Assembly: GCA_051453625.1 (NCBI GenBank)
Contig: JBOZIK010000001.1
Span: forward strand, 272,909,798-272,949,067
Source: Welwitschia mirabilis
Lineage: Eukaryota > Gnetophyta > Gnetopsida > Welwitschiales
Direction of reading: 5' to 3'
Length of the DNA stretch: 39,270 bases
Shown here piece by piece: positions 37,816-39,270 of the stretch (positions are counted from its first letter, which is position 1; each line of letters opens with the position of its first letter). The notes beneath the pieces are model-generated. The model saw nothing but the letters and a program-made list of their open reading frames with translations, made no database searches and was not told the DNA's origin. The position numbers and the translations under genes were made by a program.

Positions 37816-38033
37816 TAAAAAAAAAATAGTAGTAAATATATGAAAAGTTAGCTTTGATTTAGTATTTTAAATGCAATAAATAATTGCAACAGGAAACAAA
37901 ACTATAGTATTTCATCTTTCATGATATGAATTGGGTTAAGAAGCTAAGTCTAGTGCTTTTTCAATAAGAAAAGGAATTAAGGCTTAAAGATTATAAAATT
38001 TACTATAGAATGGGGTGATAAAATTTATGTCAC

Positions 38034-38141
38034 CTATGCATAACCATTTCCTTTGTCATATGATTTTACTCCATAGTTGTATGTTAGCTCTAAAATTGTA
38101 CTTTTATCTTCTGGACCATATCCCATCACTACTATTATATA
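38034..38141 (-). pseudogene. GLX1: Glyoxalase I exon (second domain), with a stop at its end
   Basis: Behind an acceptor (ATTCAG) the minus strand reads 35 codons of the second glyoxalase domain: VVMGYGPEDK, then ILELTYNYGV and YDKGNGYA. They match the plant two-domain lactoylglutathione lyase. The Glu of LELTYN corresponds to the metal-ligand Glu56 of E. coli GlxA. The exon's last codon is TAG directly before the donor GTGACA, where plant homologues have CAG (Gln, in ...AYAQ). One C-to-T change explains it. Spliced normally, the message would stop here and lose the final third of domain two. The enzyme turns the methylglyoxal-glutathione hemithioacetal into S-lactoylglutathione. The following exons (the DPDGWK part) were not found to the left. 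Confidence 0.8.
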
Positions 38142-38236
38142 CTGAATCCCAAATATAGAATTTTAGAAATAACCTCCATTTGTAACCTTAACACCAATAA
38201 CAATAATAACAATGACAGTGGTCATGATAACACTGC

Positions 38237-38613
38237 NNNNNNNNNNNNNNNNNNNNNNNNNNNNNNNNNNNNNNNNNNNNNNNNNNNNNNNNNNNNNNNN
38301 NNNNNNNNNNNNNNNNNNNNNNNNNNNNNNNNNNNNNNNNNNNNNNNNNNNNNNNNNNNNNNNNNNNNNNNNNNNNNNNNNNNNNNNNNNNNNNNNNNNN
38401 NNNNNNNNNNNNNNNNNNNNNNNNNNNNNNNNNNNNNNNNNNNNNNNNNNNNNNNNNNNNNNNNNNNNNNNNNNNNNNNNNNNNNNNNNNNNNNNNNNNN
38501 NNNNNNNNNNNNNNNNNNNNNNNNNNNNNNNNNNNNNNNNNNNNNNNNNNNNNNNNNNNNNNNNNNNNNNNNNNNNNNNNNNNNNNNNNNNNNNNNNNNN
38601 NNNNNNNNNNNNN
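38237..38613. other. Assembly gap, 377 N
   Basis: It sits between the two glyoxalase exons and should hold the FGMELLRT...NPEYK coding part and an intron. Frames that cross it are artefacts. Confidence 0.95.
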
Positions 38614-38827
38614 CCTTCTTGGAAAAGTTAATTGCTTCTTCAAGATCTCCGACTCTAAGCATTACTGGACATAAAGGTTTTGGAGTTGGTTCTATCTCTA
38701 TAAACTCAAACTTATACCCATCTGGATCCTCTATAAAAGCAATGACAGAATTTCCCCCTTTTACTAAACTTGATTCCCTTGTCACCTTTTCTCCCTTGGC
38801 TTTAATAAGCTCAATTACTTTATAAAC
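38614..38827 (-). pseudogene. GLX1: Glyoxalase I exon spanning the domain 1/domain 2 boundary
   Basis: 71 codons are open after an acceptor (TTTTTTTAAG then GTTTAT). They contain [40 protein letters not shown] and [14 protein letters not shown]. The Glu of YKFE corresponds to metal ligand Glu122 of E. coli GlxA. In VMLRVGDL the metal His of domain one is replaced, as is normal in the plant second domain. Unusual residues are SSL where PGP is usual before VKGG, and FSKK where FYEK is usual. The exon runs into the 377-base gap on its 3' side. The upstream exon with the GFGHFGIAV part is not seen between here and 39270. This exon has no break itself; it is called pseudogene because of the TAG in the next exon. 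Confidence 0.85.
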
Positions 38828-38868
38828 CTTAAAAAAATTCAAAAGATACATTATTGAGTGAATTAAAA

Positions 38869-38945
38869 TGTGTGTGTGTGTGNNNNNNNNNNNNNNNNNN
38901 NNNNNNNNNNNNNNNNNNNNNNNNNNNNNNNNNNNNNNNNNNNNN

Positions 38946-38987
<42 letters not shown>

Positions 38988-39012
38988 AGAGAGAAAGAGA
39001 GAGAGAGAGAGA
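38869..39012 (+). repeat. (GT)n(GA)n microsatellite, broken by 63 N
   Basis: TG dinucleotides run from 38869, are interrupted by N at 38883-38945, and continue to 38983. AG dinucleotides follow to 39012 with one slip. It lies in the intron upstream of the 38614-38827 exon (minus strand). Frames with runs of Val-Cys here are meaningless. Confidence 0.95.
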
Positions 39013-39270
39013 CAAAAACATCATTATTACATTTACCAAAAAAAAAATCTAATTCTGGTCAAGTTCTATCTGATTCTGATCAAAGGCTTTACCTTGGTCT
39101 CTAGTTGTAAGTTGTGGTGCTAAAGACTAGACTTATCTTCTGTTACATAAAAATCTTCTTTTGTAATGCTCTATTTTTGGTGATATTAACCATCAAAATA
39201 TTTCCTACCTAATACTTTTATAGAAGGAAATTAAAAGAGAGCCATAAAAATCAACTAATGCATAGAGAAA
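39013..39270. other. Probable glyoxalase intron, no exon seen
   Basis: The minus strand was searched by eye for the preceding GFGHFGIAV-type exon; none was found. AT-rich sequence only. Confidence 0.45.

Noticed and set aside
38188-38851. Frames of 139-209 codons across the N run
   Set aside because: They are open only because N is translated as unknown. The real coding part on the minus strand is 38614-38827, bounded by an acceptor.
38868-39104. Plus-strand Val-Cys repeat frames
   Set aside because: They are translation of the GT/GA microsatellite.

Overview
This is intergenic DNA from a seed plant. It is very AT-rich, has four runs of N, and holds no intact protein-coding gene. Three things point to a plant. 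Two exon pieces of a two-domain, plant-type glyoxalase I lie at the right edge. A CACTA transposon terminus lies beside them. Plant-type Ty1/copia and Ty3/gypsy elements with 1.2-2.2 kb LTRs make up much of the rest. CG dinucleotides are strikingly rare, and many coding remnants carry CAA/CAG-to-TAA/TAG type stops, as expected of old, heavily methylated repeat DNA. The species cannot be named from this window.

Layout. 1-389 looks like the end of a worn LTR. 569-2240 (+) is the ghost of a plant transposon-associated protein. 2241-11640 has no recognisable gene but holds several repeats: an 82-91 bp tandem array at 5070-5345 and a long degenerate array at 6590-7530. 11640-13650 (+) is a decayed Ty1/copia gag-pol. 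13923-14740 looks like part of an LTR with a TATA box.

The centre is a nested pair of LTR retrotransposons, both on the minus strand. The outer element spans 14897-33578, with LTRs at 14897-16166 and 32333-33578, flanked by AGGAG/AGGAC. A second element, 17661-27763, is inserted inside it, with LTRs at 17661-19601 and 25609-27763, flanked by a perfect TAAAC duplication. Both have a primer-binding site three bases inside the right LTR and a purine-rich tract at the left LTR, so both read right to left. The inner one keeps Ty3/gypsy reverse transcriptase and RNase H remnants. The outer one keeps a long Asn/Glu/Lys-rich reading frame and a weak trace of the integrase end. Hand comparison of short LTR stretches gives about 15% mismatch for the outer pair and about 10% for the inner pair, which fits the nesting order.

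Right flank. 33584-37525 is gene-free repeat DNA with a TATA-like site, a two-copy 91 bp repeat and an LTR-like end at 36549. A CACTA terminus starts at 37526 and points right. 38034-38141 and 38614-38827 (minus) are glyoxalase I exons. The first of these ends in TAG where plant homologues have CAG at the splice donor, so the locus is most likely a pseudogene. A (GT)n(GA)n microsatellite lies in the neighbouring intron.
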